DNA of 64,000 bases from Flavobacterium glycines (GTDB lineage Bacteria > Bacteroidota > Bacteroidia > Flavobacteriales > Flavobacteriaceae), in contig NZ_FNEO01000009.1 of NCBI RefSeq assembly GCF_900100165.1, positions 25,309 through 89,308 on the forward strand, read 5' to 3'. Below are positions 9,833-18,464 of this stretch, piece after piece; the stretch's first letter is position 1; each line of letters starts with the position of its first letter. The translations under genes and the position numbers were made by a program. Below the pieces are notes generated by a model. The model ran no database searches, was not told where the DNA came from, and was given only the letters and a program-made list of their open reading frames with translations.

Positions 9833-9840
9833 TAAGTTTG
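9833..9840 (+). promoter_or_regulatory. -7 promoter element (TAAGTTTG) of the sigma/anti-sigma operon
   Basis: It matches TAnnTTTG, 21 bases before the sigma-factor ATG. No clear -33 TTG was found at the usual spacing. Confidence 0.45.
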
Positions 9841-9861
9841 TAATGCAAAAACATAAAAACG

Positions 9862-10392
9862 ATGAGTCAGGACGAATTATTAATTTTAATCTATAGAAAG
9901 GACGAAAAAGCCTTTACGCATCTTTATGATATGTATGCCAAAAGTTTATTCGCTGTGATTAGTACTCTTATCAAAAATACCGAAGAAGCTGAAGATGTGC
10001 TACAAGAAGTTTTTGTTAAAATATGGAAAAACTTAGACAGTTATAACGAAAACAAAGGACGTTTTTACACTTGGATTCTAAACATAGCCCGTAACACTTC
10101 CATTGACCGATTACGTTCTAAAAACTTTAACAACAGTCAAAAAAACCTTTCTACAGATAATTTCGTAAATCTATTAGAAGACAGTAATAAACTTGTAAAC
10201 AAAGTAGATGGAATAGGAATGGAGGAATTTATCAAAAGATTGAAGCCAAAATGTATCCAAATAATAGACTTATTGTTTTTTAAAGGTTATACTCAACAGG
10301 AAGCTGCGGATGAGTTGGAAATTCCATTAGGAACCGTAAAAACGCACAACAGAAACTGTATTAATGATTTAAGAAACTATTTGAAAGTATAG
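9862..10392 (+). CDS. ECF-type RNA polymerase sigma factor
   Basis: 176 residues with the two usual domains. Sigma-70 region 2 (about 15-85) includes TEEAEDVLQEVFVKIWKNL and FYTWILNIARNTSIDRLRS. Region 4 (about 120-172) has the helix-turn-helix YTQQEAADELEIPLGTVKTHNR. It directs polymerase to a small regulon and is presumably held inactive by the membrane anti-sigma factor whose start codon lies 5 bases after this stop. The proline-free SigK-like region 4 and the RskA-like partner fit the ECF/RskA type. Being divergent from the TonB receptor suggests, but does not prove, that the receptor is a target. Confidence 0.93.
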   Translation: MSQDELLILIYRKDEKAFTHLYDMYAKSLFAVISTLIKNTEEAEDVLQEVFVKIWKNLDSYNENKGRFYTWILNIARNTSIDRLRSKNFNNSQKNLSTDNFVNLLEDSNKLVNKVDGIGMEEFIKRLKPKCIQIIDLLFFKGYTQQEAADELEIPLGTVKTHNRNCINDLRNYLKV

Positions 10393-10396
10393 TACA

Positions 10397-11182
10397 ATGG
10401 AAACGAAAGAATATATAGAATCAGGTATCTTAGAACTTTATGTTTACGGCTCATTATCAGAAGCCGAAAGCGAAGAAGTAGCCGCAATGGCCAAAAAATA
10501 TCCTGAAATAAATGCCGAAATTATAGCAATTGAAAAATCAATTTTAGCGTTATCTTCCAGTTTTTCACCATTTCAGTCAGCAGAAAATTACGCTCAAATA
10601 AAAGAAAAACTAAATCTAAAAGCAGCTGAAGTAATCCCAATGAAGCCTAAGAAAAATTGGGCAGCTGTTATAGGCTGGGCAGCTGCTGTTGTATTGTTGG
10701 CCGGTATTGGCTTTCTGTACACTCAATTGGAACAAACCCAAACTGCTGTAGCAAACGCTACTATTGAAAAGACCAAAATTGAAAAAGAACGCGAAGAATT
10801 AGCACTTAAAAAAGCAGCTATTGAAAATAATTTGGCAATAATTAAAGATGAAAAAAATACTGTAGTTACTCTTACCGGTCAAACTGTAGCCCCGGAATGT
10901 TCGGCAAAAATATATTGGAACAAAGAAACTCAAAAAGTCTATGTTGATGCTTCGGGATTACCAGAACCACCTAAAGGGATGGTATACCAAGTCTGGTCTA
11001 TTACATTAAACCCTTTAACTCCTAGCAGCATTGGATTATTGGAAAACTTTAAAGACAATGAACAACACTTCTTTACGGTACAAGCTACACTCGATGCACA
11101 GGCATTTGGAATTACCCTTGAACCTGCCGGAGGAAGTATAGCACCTACTATGGAACAGCTGTATGTTTTGGGGAAAGTGTAA
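10397..11182 (+). CDS. RskA-type anti-sigma factor, inner membrane
   Basis: 261 residues. The cytoplasmic N-terminal part (1-85, LELYVYGSLSEAESEEVAA) resembles anti-sigma zinc-finger-like domains without the zinc ligands. One transmembrane helix follows at about 88-108, then a short coiled-coil-like stretch rich in Lys and Glu (115-145), and a periplasmic RskA C-terminal domain with VYVDASGLPEPPKGMVYQVW and FGITLEPAGGS. It is co-transcribed with the sigma factor and is expected to sequester it until a signal triggers release. A terminator hairpin lies at 11263-11292. Confidence 0.9.
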   Translation: METKEYIESGILELYVYGSLSEAESEEVAAMAKKYPEINAEIIAIEKSILALSSSFSPFQSAENYAQIKEKLNLKAAEVIPMKPKKNWAAVIGWAAAVVLLAGIGFLYTQLEQTQTAVANATIEKTKIEKEREELALKKAAIENNLAIIKDEKNTVVTLTGQTVAPECSAKIYWNKETQKVYVDASGLPEPPKGMVYQVWSITLNPLTPSSIGLLENFKDNEQHFFTVQATLDAQAFGITLEPAGGSIAPTMEQLYVLGKV

Positions 11183-11262
11183 TATTCTAAACATTTCTTA
11201 TATGCTCTTAAATTCGAACAATAGTCAAAAACTTATATGACTTATATGTTTCAAAAAAAATC

Positions 11263-11292
11263 AAAAAGGCTTTCATTCGAAAGTCTTTTTTT
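11263..11292 (+). terminator. Rho-independent terminator of the sigma/anti-sigma operon
   Basis: AAAAAGGCTTTC and GAAAGTCTTTTT pair (one G-U) around ATTC, followed by T residues. A 20-base arm-like sequence of the AACCACATAAG repeat family lies just upstream (about 11230-11251). Confidence 0.75.
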
Positions 11293-11319
11293 GTTTTATA
11301 AAGTTCTAATTACATTGAG

Positions 11320-11327
11320 TATATTTG
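11320..11327 (+). promoter_or_regulatory. -7 promoter element (TATATTTG) of the Dus gene
   Basis: Exact TAnnTTTG match 16 bases before the ATG; the transcript would have a very short leader. Confidence 0.5.
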
Positions 11328-11343
11328 CACAATTATAATTTTC

Positions 11344-12288
11344 ATGAACTACACACTTCTTTCCTCTCCTCTTCAGGGATTTACTGATTTTCGTTTTAGA
11401 AATGCCCAAAACAAATACTTTGGAGGAATCGACACTTTTTATTCGCCTTACATTCGTTTAAACGGAAAATTAGTTATTAAATCTTCTTACCAACGAGATT
11501 TACTTCCTGAAAACAATACAGGTTTGGAAGTCATTCCGCAGGTGATTACTAATGATGCCGACGAATTTTTATTTGTTTCTAAATACGTTCAGGAATTAGG
11601 TTATAAGGAACTCAATTGGAATTTAGGCTGTCCTTATCCGATGGTAACCAAATCAGGAATGGGTTCGGGATTAATTTGTCAAACCCAAAAAATTGATGAT
11701 ATACTTAAAAGGGTACATTCAGAATCAGATATTCTTGTTTCAATGAAAATGCGTTTAGGCTATGACAATGCCGACGAAATTCTGAATGTTTTACCACTTT
11801 TAGAACAATATCCAATCAAAAACGTAGCAATTCATGCCCGCATTGGCAAACAATTATACAACGGAGGAGTGAACTTAGACGGCTTCCAACAATGCGTAGA
11901 CAACACTAAATTAAAGTTATATTACAATGGCGATATCACTTCGGTTTCTCAGTTCCATAAAATACAGGAACGTTTCCCGACCATAGACCATTGGATGATT
12001 GGTCGTGGTTTAATTGCTGATCCGTTTTTACCGGGCATGATTAAAAACAACAGCTCGGAATATCCATCCAATAAAATGGAATTATTCAGCGATTTTCACG
12101 ACACCTTATACGCCGGTTACAGCGAATCCTTATCGGGAGCAACACATATTTTATTGAAAATGCACCATTTATGGGAGTATTTTTCGGTTATCTTTTCAAA
12201 TCCGCATAAAGTTCATAAGAAAATTAAAAAAGCCAAAAGCATTCGAAATTATGAGCAGGCAGTAAGAGAGATTATTAAGGAGGGGTAA
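11344..12288 (+). CDS. tRNA-dihydrouridine synthase
   Basis: 314 residues of the FMN-dependent Dus family, which reduces specific uridines in tRNA to dihydrouridine in the cytoplasm. It has the FMN-binding start LLSSPLQGFTDFRFR, the catalytic Cys in LNWNLGCPYPMVTKSGMGSGLI, VSMKMRLGY, VAIHARIGKQLYNG and the phosphate-binding region IDHWMIGRGLIADPFL. Length is normal. The NWNLGCP form is closest to the DusC-like branch, but I would not assign the target uridine. It appears monocistronic with its own -7 element. Confidence 0.92.
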   Translation: MNYTLLSSPLQGFTDFRFRNAQNKYFGGIDTFYSPYIRLNGKLVIKSSYQRDLLPENNTGLEVIPQVITNDADEFLFVSKYVQELGYKELNWNLGCPYPMVTKSGMGSGLICQTQKIDDILKRVHSESDILVSMKMRLGYDNADEILNVLPLLEQYPIKNVAIHARIGKQLYNGGVNLDGFQQCVDNTKLKLYYNGDITSVSQFHKIQERFPTIDHWMIGRGLIADPFLPGMIKNNSSEYPSNKMELFSDFHDTLYAGYSESLSGATHILLKMHHLWEYFSVIFSNPHKVHKKIKKAKSIRNYEQAVREIIKEG

Positions 12289-12342
12289 ACATTTTTTTTT
12301 TTTTAAACACTTCCCAAATTCAAAAAAATTTCTCGAATAAAC

Positions 12343-12891
12343 CTACCCCTTTAACAACCTCATATCTACTTCTCTGTCCACATAAGTCCATTCTTCTGTT
12401 TTTCGCAAAGCATATAATAATTCTTCGAAAGCTTCTTCGTCTGAAGGGGCATATTCAAACCAGGTTAAAAAATCAAAAGCTTCACCTATGTCACGACTGT
12501 GAAATAATTTTCGAGCGATGGCCGGCAAATATTTTAATCCGGTTTGGGTGTGCTTAGAGGACTCCTCCATGATTTTTCTTCTTTCATCCTGAGCGAGATT
12601 CCACCATTCATCCGATTTTCGCAAAGGAATAAATGCTGCCCGACTTGCTGATGGTCTTCCTAAATCTTCCTGAATAGCTATCAGTTTTTCTTTTTCGGCT
12701 TTCTCTGTATATCTAAGGTTACTAATAATACCTTTTAAAGTCCAAATCCCCTCATTTCCTCTAACAAGCGAACTTGAAATTTTATCAATATGAGTAATTT
12801 CGGACAGCGAATCCCCTTTAAGAGTTGTCATTTTTAGTACTTCCCATTCTCCTGATGTACCTCCTACGAAATCAAAAATTGTGCTACTCAT
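12343..12891 (-). CDS. cld: Chlorite dismutase, short (clade II) type
   Basis: 182 residues of the chlorite dismutase/HemQ superfamily (heme b, ferredoxin-like fold). The ligand His114 (in SSKHTQTG) and the distal Arg127 (YLPAIARKLF) are both present. Their spacing of 13 equals that in characterised chlorite dismutases, and the numbers match the 183-residue Nitrobacter winogradskyi enzyme (His114/Arg127). HemQ-type decarboxylases lack the distal Arg, so I favour true chlorite dismutase (chlorite to chloride and O2). No signal peptide is seen, so it is cytoplasmic. The nitrate-assimilation genes begin 2.2 kb away; nitrate reductases turn chlorate into chlorite, which gives a likely role in detoxification. 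Confidence 0.85.
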   Translation of the reverse strand: MSSTIFDFVGGTSGEWEVLKMTTLKGDSLSEITHIDKISSSLVRGNEGIWTLKGIISNLRYTEKAEKEKLIAIQEDLGRPSASRAAFIPLRKSDEWWNLAQDERRKIMEESSKHTQTGLKYLPAIARKLFHSRDIGEAFDFLTWFEYAPSDEEAFEELLYALRKTEEWTYVDREVDMRLLKG

Positions 12892-12943
12892 TAAGTAATT
12901 AATTTAAAGTTATTATTCGAAACTAAATTTAAAAAACACCTAA

Positions 12944-12975
12944 AAATCCCTATCGCAAGACTACGACAGGGATTT
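12944..12975 (-). terminator. Terminator of the hybrid histidine kinase gene
   Basis: Arms AAATCCCTATCG and CGACAGGGATTT pair with one G-U. On the minus strand the stem runs into TTTTTAGGTGTTTTTT, placed 73 bases after the kinase stop. Confidence 0.75.
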
Positions 12976-13048
12976 AAAAACAAACAAAACAAATTAAACT
13001 AAACTAAAACTCTTGTAATTTTATTTTTATGCCTTCAATATCAAATTT

Positions 13049-14989
13049 TTATCCTGTTTTTTTCAAACTTTTATTAGTATTGAACAGATAAGACTTCTTC
13101 GTATAAAAATCAATTTTATTAAAAAGGGTCTCCGGATTAAATGGCTTACTGATATAATCATTCATTCCTGATTTTAATACTTCTGCTTTCACATCGCCTA
13201 CCGCCGAAGCAGTAAGGGCTATAATAGGAAGTTCCCGGTATTTTCCTTTTAATTTTCTAATTTCCCGTGTTGCTTCATAACCATCCATTACTGGCATTTG
13301 CAAATCCATCAAAACCAAATCATAATTTGTTTGTTTGACTTTTTCCAAGGCAATTAATCCGTTTTCGGCCTTATCACTTTCAATATTCCATAATTTGAAA
13401 AACTGTTTGACCAATAGCACATTAATCTTATTATCATCAACTATCAGTATGCGTAATCCTTTGAGTGCATTTTCCTGAACATTTAGCAGCTTAGGTTCAT
13501 TAACATCAACATAATCAGGAATAACGGAATAAGAGGCACTGAAATCCATATTTAAATGAAAAGAAAAACGACTTCCTTTTCCTGGCTTACTATCCAAATG
13601 TATACTGCTTCCCTGAAGTTCTATTAACCGTTTCGATATTGCCAGTCCTAATCCTGTACCTCCATATTTTCGGCTGGTCTCTGAACTAGCCTGTGTGAAA
13701 GATTCAAAAATTAATTCCTGTTTCTCTTTGGCAATACCTATACCGGTATCTTTAACCTCAAAAACGATATCCATACTATTACATTCATAGCTTTGAGAAA
13801 CTACTGTTGCACTGATAACAACTTTACCTGTCTCGGTAAATTTAACAGCATTACTGGCAAGATTAGTCAAAATTTGCCCCAACCGAACCGGATCTCCCAT
13901 AACCATTTCCGGAAGTTTATCATCTAAGCTTACCTTTAATAAAATCCCTTTTTTTCTGGCTTTTTCAATTAGAGCACCTTTAATATTATATATTAACTCT
14001 TTAATATTAAAATCTACTTTTTCAAAGTCAATTTTGCCGGCTTCAATTTTACTGAAATCTAAAATATCGTTTATTAAGACCAGCAGATTATCACCTGAAT
14101 ATTTAATCATTTTTAAATGCTCAATTTGGTCTTTTCTTGCATTTTGAAGCAAAATCGTTGTAAAACCAAGCACTGCATTCATAGGAGTACGGATTTCATG
14201 ACTCATCGTCGAAAGAAAATTAGCTTTTGCAATAGCAGCTTGTTCCGCTCGGATTAATTCCTCCTTAACTTCTTTTTGTTCGGTGATTATCTCCGTAAAC
14301 ATAACCAGACCGCCAATTCTTTCTTTATCTTCATACCAGGGTCTGATTTCCCATTTCATCCATTCGACATTTCCATCCGGACGAATGAAAGAATCTTCAT
14401 CATTTTTTATTATTTCTCCTGCAAGGCATCGCTTATAATTGGCTTTCCAATAACCATGGGTAATTTCGGGAAATAATTCATCATGGCTTTTTCCAATAAC
14501 ATCCTGTTCTTCTAACTTATATGTGGTTTTCCAAACCTTGCTGACTGAAATATATCGCATATCCATATCCAGCATAGCAATGGCAACGGGTGTATATTCG
14601 ATAAAAGTTTTAAGCTGATTTTTTTCATAAAGGATTTTCTCCCCTGCCTTTCTCTTTCTTAGTTTATTTTTTTCGTAAAGATTTCTTCGTTGTATAACCA
14701 GCCATGCATTTACAATTACTGCAAAAATTGATATGCAACGATTAGCAATTACCATCCAATTTGTTTGTGGCGTATAAAAAATAGCCAATTTTAAAAAAAT
14801 CAAAAATGAAACAACAATGGCAAAAGTGATAATGGTCTTTTTTGTTTCTCTACTGATTAATAAAAAATTAAACATATACAAAACTCCAATAACAACACCC
14901 AGCGGAAGGGAAAGATCAACACAAAAAACAATTGCCGCCCCGGCTGCTCCATAAAGTTGTGCCTTGTTTATTTTAAAATTGATTCCCAT
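13049..14989 (-). CDS. Hybrid sensor histidine kinase/response regulator
   Basis: 646 residues. The N-terminus holds four hydrophobic segments (about 12-110) forming a membrane input domain without a large periplasmic loop. Then come a PAS domain (about 128-245, IEYTPVAIAMLDMDMRYISVSKVW), a HisKA domain with the phospho-acceptor His in FLSTMSHEIRTPMNAVLGF (about residue 265), an HATPase with DILDFSKIEAGK, NLASNAVKF and GIGIAKEKQ, and a receiver domain whose Asp562 lies in LVLMDLQMPVMDGYEA. No partner DNA-binding regulator is adjacent. It sits between cld and the nitrate importer, but any link to nitrate is only positional. Confidence 0.93.
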   Translation of the reverse strand: MGINFKINKAQLYGAAGAAIVFCVDLSLPLGVVIGVLYMFNFLLISRETKKTIITFAIVVSFLIFLKLAIFYTPQTNWMVIANRCISIFAVIVNAWLVIQRRNLYEKNKLRKRKAGEKILYEKNQLKTFIEYTPVAIAMLDMDMRYISVSKVWKTTYKLEEQDVIGKSHDELFPEITHGYWKANYKRCLAGEIIKNDEDSFIRPDGNVEWMKWEIRPWYEDKERIGGLVMFTEIITEQKEVKEELIRAEQAAIAKANFLSTMSHEIRTPMNAVLGFTTILLQNARKDQIEHLKMIKYSGDNLLVLINDILDFSKIEAGKIDFEKVDFNIKELIYNIKGALIEKARKKGILLKVSLDDKLPEMVMGDPVRLGQILTNLASNAVKFTETGKVVISATVVSQSYECNSMDIVFEVKDTGIGIAKEKQELIFESFTQASSETSRKYGGTGLGLAISKRLIELQGSSIHLDSKPGKGSRFSFHLNMDFSASYSVIPDYVDVNEPKLLNVQENALKGLRILIVDDNKINVLLVKQFFKLWNIESDKAENGLIALEKVKQTNYDLVLMDLQMPVMDGYEATREIRKLKGKYRELPIIALTASAVGDVKAEVLKSGMNDYISKPFNPETLFNKIDFYTKKSYLFNTNKSLKKTG

Positions 14990-15127
14990 TTTTATAATTT
15001 CCTTCTGACAGAAACACTTCTTTGTGCCTCTAAAAAAACTGATTTATAGTAATAAAGGCTAAAAAATTAAGTTTCTAATACCAAAACTTACTGTTTTAAA
15101 ACTTAATTTTTCAGCCCTTGATTTGTA

Positions 15128-15934
15128 TCATCCTTTATAAACCATTCCCATATCTTCGATAGAAAAATGATCGGTTAACAAGTGTAACAATTTATCTCTT
15201 AAATCAATGTACTCCGGCATTTTTACAATTTCGATTTTATTTCTTGGTCTTGGCAAATGCACTTCCACAATTTCTTTTATCGTTGAAGACGGACCATTAT
15301 TTAAAACGATGATTCTATCCGATAAGAATAAAGCTTCTTCGATATCGTGCGTAATCATTACAATTGTTTTTTCACGATTATCCAAATTCCATAATTTTAA
15401 TACTTCTAATTGCATCGAACCTTTAGTCAAAGCATCTAATGCTCCAAAAGGCTCATCCATTAACAAAACTCCCGGATTGATGGCAAAAGCACGGGCAATA
15501 GCCACCCTTTGTTTCATTCCCCCTGAAAGCTGTCCAGGTAATTTGTCTTTATGCTCGAATAAATTAACCATTTTTAGGTTTTTTTCAACGATTTCATTTT
15601 TTTCTGAAGCAGTACCTGTCATTACTGAATCGACTACCTGATAAATGTTTTGATACACTGTTAACCAAGGTAAAAGAGAGTAGTTTTGAAAAACAATTCC
15701 TCTATCCGGGCCTGGTCCTTTAATGTTTTGATTGTTTAATACTACTGAACCGGCTGATGGTGTTAACATCCCTGCAATTGCATTTAAAATTGTAGATTTA
15801 CCACAACCAGAATGTCCAATAATTGATATGATTTCGCCTTTTTTAATTGATAAATTAATATCTCTTACGGCTGTATATTTCCCTTTTGGTGTTGGAAATG
15901 AAATTTCCAAATCTTTTATTTCTAAATAACTCAT
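15128..15934 (-). CDS. nrtD: Nitrate ABC transporter, ATP-binding subunit
   Basis: 268 residues. Walker A is GHSGCGKST (about 39-47), Q-loop QNYSLLPWL, signature LSGGMKQRVAIARA, Walker B VLLMDEPFGALD and switch His in MITHDIEEAL. The LPW and MKQRV forms belong to the nitrate/sulfonate/taurine (NrtCD/SsuB/TauB) group. There is no C-terminal solute-binding domain, so it resembles NrtD rather than NrtC. It energises uptake through the permease encoded upstream (16054-16941). Nitrate as substrate is inferred from the neighbouring nitrate reductase and the binding protein type. Confidence 0.9.
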   Translation of the reverse strand: MSYLEIKDLEISFPTPKGKYTAVRDINLSIKKGEIISIIGHSGCGKSTILNAIAGMLTPSAGSVVLNNQNIKGPGPDRGIVFQNYSLLPWLTVYQNIYQVVDSVMTGTASEKNEIVEKNLKMVNLFEHKDKLPGQLSGGMKQRVAIARAFAINPGVLLMDEPFGALDALTKGSMQLEVLKLWNLDNREKTIVMITHDIEEALFLSDRIIVLNNGPSSTIKEIVEVHLPRPRNKIEIVKMPEYIDLRDKLLHLLTDHFSIEDMGMVYKG

Positions 15935-15976
15935 GATAGTTTTTTTTAAGTTTCAAGTTTCTGAGATTCTAAGTGT

Positions 15977-16044
15977 CTAAGTTATTGGGGTTACTGAGTT
16001 ATTGAATTACTAAAACTTAGCAACTCAGAACCTTACTAACTTAG
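15977..16044. repeat. Imperfect intergenic palindrome between permease and ATPase genes
   Basis: Arms CTAAGTTATTGGGGTTACTG (15977 on) and its near-complement ending ACTAACTTAG (16044) lie in the 119-base gap. Word-like units (CTAAGTTA, ACTGAGTT, AACTTAGCAACTCAG) repeat in both orientations. It belongs to the intergenic palindrome family described in the findings. Confidence 0.7.
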
Positions 16045-16053
16045 CATCTTTCC

Positions 16054-16941
16054 CTATGCTTTATAAGCTACTTTGTTTTCTATGTAAGTGAATAATTTGT
16101 CAAAAAGTAATCCCACTACACCAATGATAATAATTGCTGATATTACTTTTTCAAGACTTAACGCATTCCAGCTGTCCCATACAAAAAATCCAATTCCGGC
16201 TCCTCCTGACAACATTTCACCCGCTACGATTACCAACCAGGCTACACTAATACTTAAGCGTAAACCTGTAATGATATGAGGTAAACTAAAAGGAATTAAA
16301 ATTTTAGTCAGGTATCTCATCTTAGAAAATCCAAATGCTTTGGCTACATTTTTATGATCCTGTGGTAAAGATGCTATACCAAAAGAAGTATTAATTAATG
16401 TTGACCATAATGAGGTAATAAACACAATAAAAATGGTTGCTAATCCTGTGTCTTTGAATACAACTAAACCTATTGGAAACCAAGCTAATGGTGAAACCGG
16501 TTTTAAAAGTTGTACGATAGGATAAAAAATTTGTTTGCAAATTGTACTTGCTCCCATCAAAATTCCCATTGGAATAGCTACTAATGAACCTAAAAAGAAA
16601 CCTAATAATACGGTTTTGATAGAGTTAATCAATTGCAATCCGATTCCTTTATCGTTAGGACCATAATCATAAAAAGGGTCGCTAAGCATTTCATATAAAA
16701 CCGTCAATGTCGCTATAGGTGTTGGTAAAGCGCCTTCGGTTAGACTACTTACTAATTCCCATATTCCTCCAAATATCACCAATCCTAATACTGCCAAAAA
16801 AACTGATTTTGATTTTGCTACGAGTTTTTCAGTTAATAAACTTAATTTCTCGTTTTTACTTTCTTCACTTTGAGAAGTCGCTACTGAAGCAACTTTAACC
16901 TCCTCAAGAGCATCAATTGTTAATGTTTCTCTTTCTGCCAT
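16054..16941 (-). CDS. nrtB: Nitrate ABC transporter, permease subunit
   Basis: 295 residues. A polar N-terminal tail of about 40 residues precedes six predicted membrane helices of the BPD_transp_1 fold. The coupling motif lies near FGFSKMRYLTKILIPFSLPHIITGLRLS, and the end VAWLVIVAGEMLSGGAGIGFFVWDSWN is characteristic of nitrate/sulfonate/taurine permeases. It works as a dimer in the inner membrane with the ATPase encoded 119 bases downstream and the binding protein encoded 114 bases upstream. Confidence 0.9.
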   Translation of the reverse strand: MAERETLTIDALEEVKVASVATSQSEESKNEKLSLLTEKLVAKSKSVFLAVLGLVIFGGIWELVSSLTEGALPTPIATLTVLYEMLSDPFYDYGPNDKGIGLQLINSIKTVLLGFFLGSLVAIPMGILMGASTICKQIFYPIVQLLKPVSPLAWFPIGLVVFKDTGLATIFIVFITSLWSTLINTSFGIASLPQDHKNVAKAFGFSKMRYLTKILIPFSLPHIITGLRLSISVAWLVIVAGEMLSGGAGIGFFVWDSWNALSLEKVISAIIIIGVVGLLFDKLFTYIENKVAYKA

Positions 16942-17018
16942 GATTCAATCTGTTTTAGTTTAACTTTTGTAATGTTTTGTTTTAATTGTTTTTGTTTAAT
17001 CTAGGGTAAATTTTTAAT

Positions 17019-17040
17019 ATCCCTCCCTTTCAGGAGGGAT
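17019..17040 (-). terminator. Intercistronic hairpin between nrtA and nrtB
   Basis: ATCCCTCC (17019-17026) and GGAGGGAT (17033-17040) form a perfect 8-bp stem with a 6-base loop; on the minus strand it is followed by ATTAAAAATTT. It lies just after the nrtA stop and could stabilise the nrtA message or terminate part of the transcripts, giving more binding protein than permease. Confidence 0.6.
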
Positions 17041-17055
17041 TATATATTGTTCTTT

Positions 17056-18288
17056 TTATTTTCTTACTACTTTAAGATAAGCAGCAGGATTTGCAGGGTT
17101 AAAAACCGTTTTATCAATTGTTAGTGAAAATGGTTTCATATCATCAGCAGGCACTTTTACTTTCATACTTGCAGCCACTTCTTTATATAAATCCTGTAGA
17201 ATTAATTTATCTGCAATTGCTTTGTAATTTGGAGCTTCTTTCAAATATCCGAATCTAACAAACTGTGCCATTGCCCAAATTGCATAAGATTTACGAGGAA
17301 AGTTTACCATTCCACCTTTATGAAAAACCATTTGGTCTCCTTTGTAAATTTTTTGTCCCAGTTTACAACCCAAGTTGTATTCACCGTTCAATCTATCCTG
17401 AATAACATCATTATTAGCGTTTACATAAGGTGCTTTACCAATGATATCAGCTGTCTTTTTACGATTTGCAGGAACATCTAACCATTTACAGGCTTCCAAA
17501 ATAGCTTTCATCACTTTTTTAAGATCTTCCCTTCTTTTTGCACTAAAATCTTTATTTACAACCAACGCTTTTTCAGGATGATCTTTCCAGATGTCTTGAG
17601 TAGCAATTTGTGTAAATCCAACTCCCTGCATTGCTGCAACTCCTCCCCATGGCTCACCAACGCAGAATCCATCCATGTTGCCTACTTTCATATTAGCTAC
17701 CATTTGCGGAGGCGGAATAGTAATGATTTTAGATGTTTTTTGATTTACACCCGCAATTGCTAACCAGTTACGAAGCCATAAATCATGCGTACCTCCTGGG
17801 AAAGTCATTGCAAAAGTTACTTCTTTCTCTGCTTTCAACTTAGCTGCTACTACCGGAGCAACTTTAGTCATATCTTTAAAACCTACTTTTCCACAAAAAT
17901 CATTTGATAATGTAATAGCCTGTCCGTTTGAGTTAAGCATCATCGCAATTTTCATTTCAGAACCAGCTTTTCCTCCTACTCCGGTATAAACCGAAAATGG
18001 CATTGAATACAAACAGTGTGCTCCGTCTAATTCCCCTGTTAAGATTTTATCCCTAACATTAGCCCAGGAAGACTCTTTTGTTACAATTACTTCTACTCCG
18101 TATTTTTTAAACAAACCTAATTCTTTAGCCATTACAATTGGAGAACAATCCGTAAGTGGAATAAACCCTAATTTAACTGGCTCACCTTGTGCACTAGTTT
18201 TAATTGACGTTAATGAAACTATTGTCACCAATCCTGCTAGCATCAATTTCGAAAAAAGTTTTGCTATTTTTTGAGTCGTTTTTTTCAT
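17056..18288 (-). CDS. nrtA: Nitrate ABC transporter, periplasmic substrate-binding protein
   Basis: 410 residues with a signal peptide (about 1-33, ending IKTSAQ). The mature start VKLGFIPLTDCSPIVMAKELGLFKKYGVEV and later ELDGAHCLYSMPFSVYTG, DGFCVGEPWGG and NFPRKSYAIWAM match NrtA/NasF-type nitrate-binding proteins (SBP_bac_11-like fold). There is no lipobox, so it is probably free in the periplasm. Transcription should start from the TAAATTTG element at 18439-18446, giving a leader of about 140 bases with a small hairpin (arms AAATTCAA and TTGAATTT, 18357-18381). An FNR-type site lies just upstream of the -7 element. Confidence 0.92.
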   Translation of the reverse strand: MKKTTQKIAKLFSKLMLAGLVTIVSLTSIKTSAQGEPVKLGFIPLTDCSPIVMAKELGLFKKYGVEVIVTKESSWANVRDKILTGELDGAHCLYSMPFSVYTGVGGKAGSEMKIAMMLNSNGQAITLSNDFCGKVGFKDMTKVAPVVAAKLKAEKEVTFAMTFPGGTHDLWLRNWLAIAGVNQKTSKIITIPPPQMVANMKVGNMDGFCVGEPWGGVAAMQGVGFTQIATQDIWKDHPEKALVVNKDFSAKRREDLKKVMKAILEACKWLDVPANRKKTADIIGKAPYVNANNDVIQDRLNGEYNLGCKLGQKIYKGDQMVFHKGGMVNFPRKSYAIWAMAQFVRFGYLKEAPNYKAIADKLILQDLYKEVAASMKVKVPADDMKPFSLTIDKTVFNPANPAAYLKVVRK

Positions 18289-18438
18289 TTTACTTATTTT
18301 AATTATTTAAACTTATTATTCTATTTTTATTAAAAGCCTGATTTTTTTCTGATTAAAAATTCAATTTAAGAAGTTGAATTTTGCTGTTTTGATTTTATAA
18401 ACTTCATGTTATTTATTGTTTTATGTTTTTGTATGAAG

Positions 18439-18446
18439 CAAATTTA
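18439..18446 (-). promoter_or_regulatory. -7 promoter element (TAAATTTG) of nrtA
   Basis: Exact TAnnTTTG match on the minus strand, beginning 3 bases from the FNR-type site at 18449-18464. Confidence 0.6.
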
Positions 18447-18448
18447 CG

Positions 18449-18464
18449 TAAGTATATTTACGTA
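18449..18464. promoter_or_regulatory. FNR-type site, nrtA promoter
   Basis: TAAGTATATTTACGTA fits TA(A/C)GTA-N4-TAC(T/G)TA, which is shared with three other promoters in this window. It abuts the nrtA -7 element. Confidence 0.7.

Noticed and set aside
18289..18432. Riboswitch in the nrtA leader
   Set aside because: Only a small AT-rich hairpin is present; no known riboswitch core was recognised.
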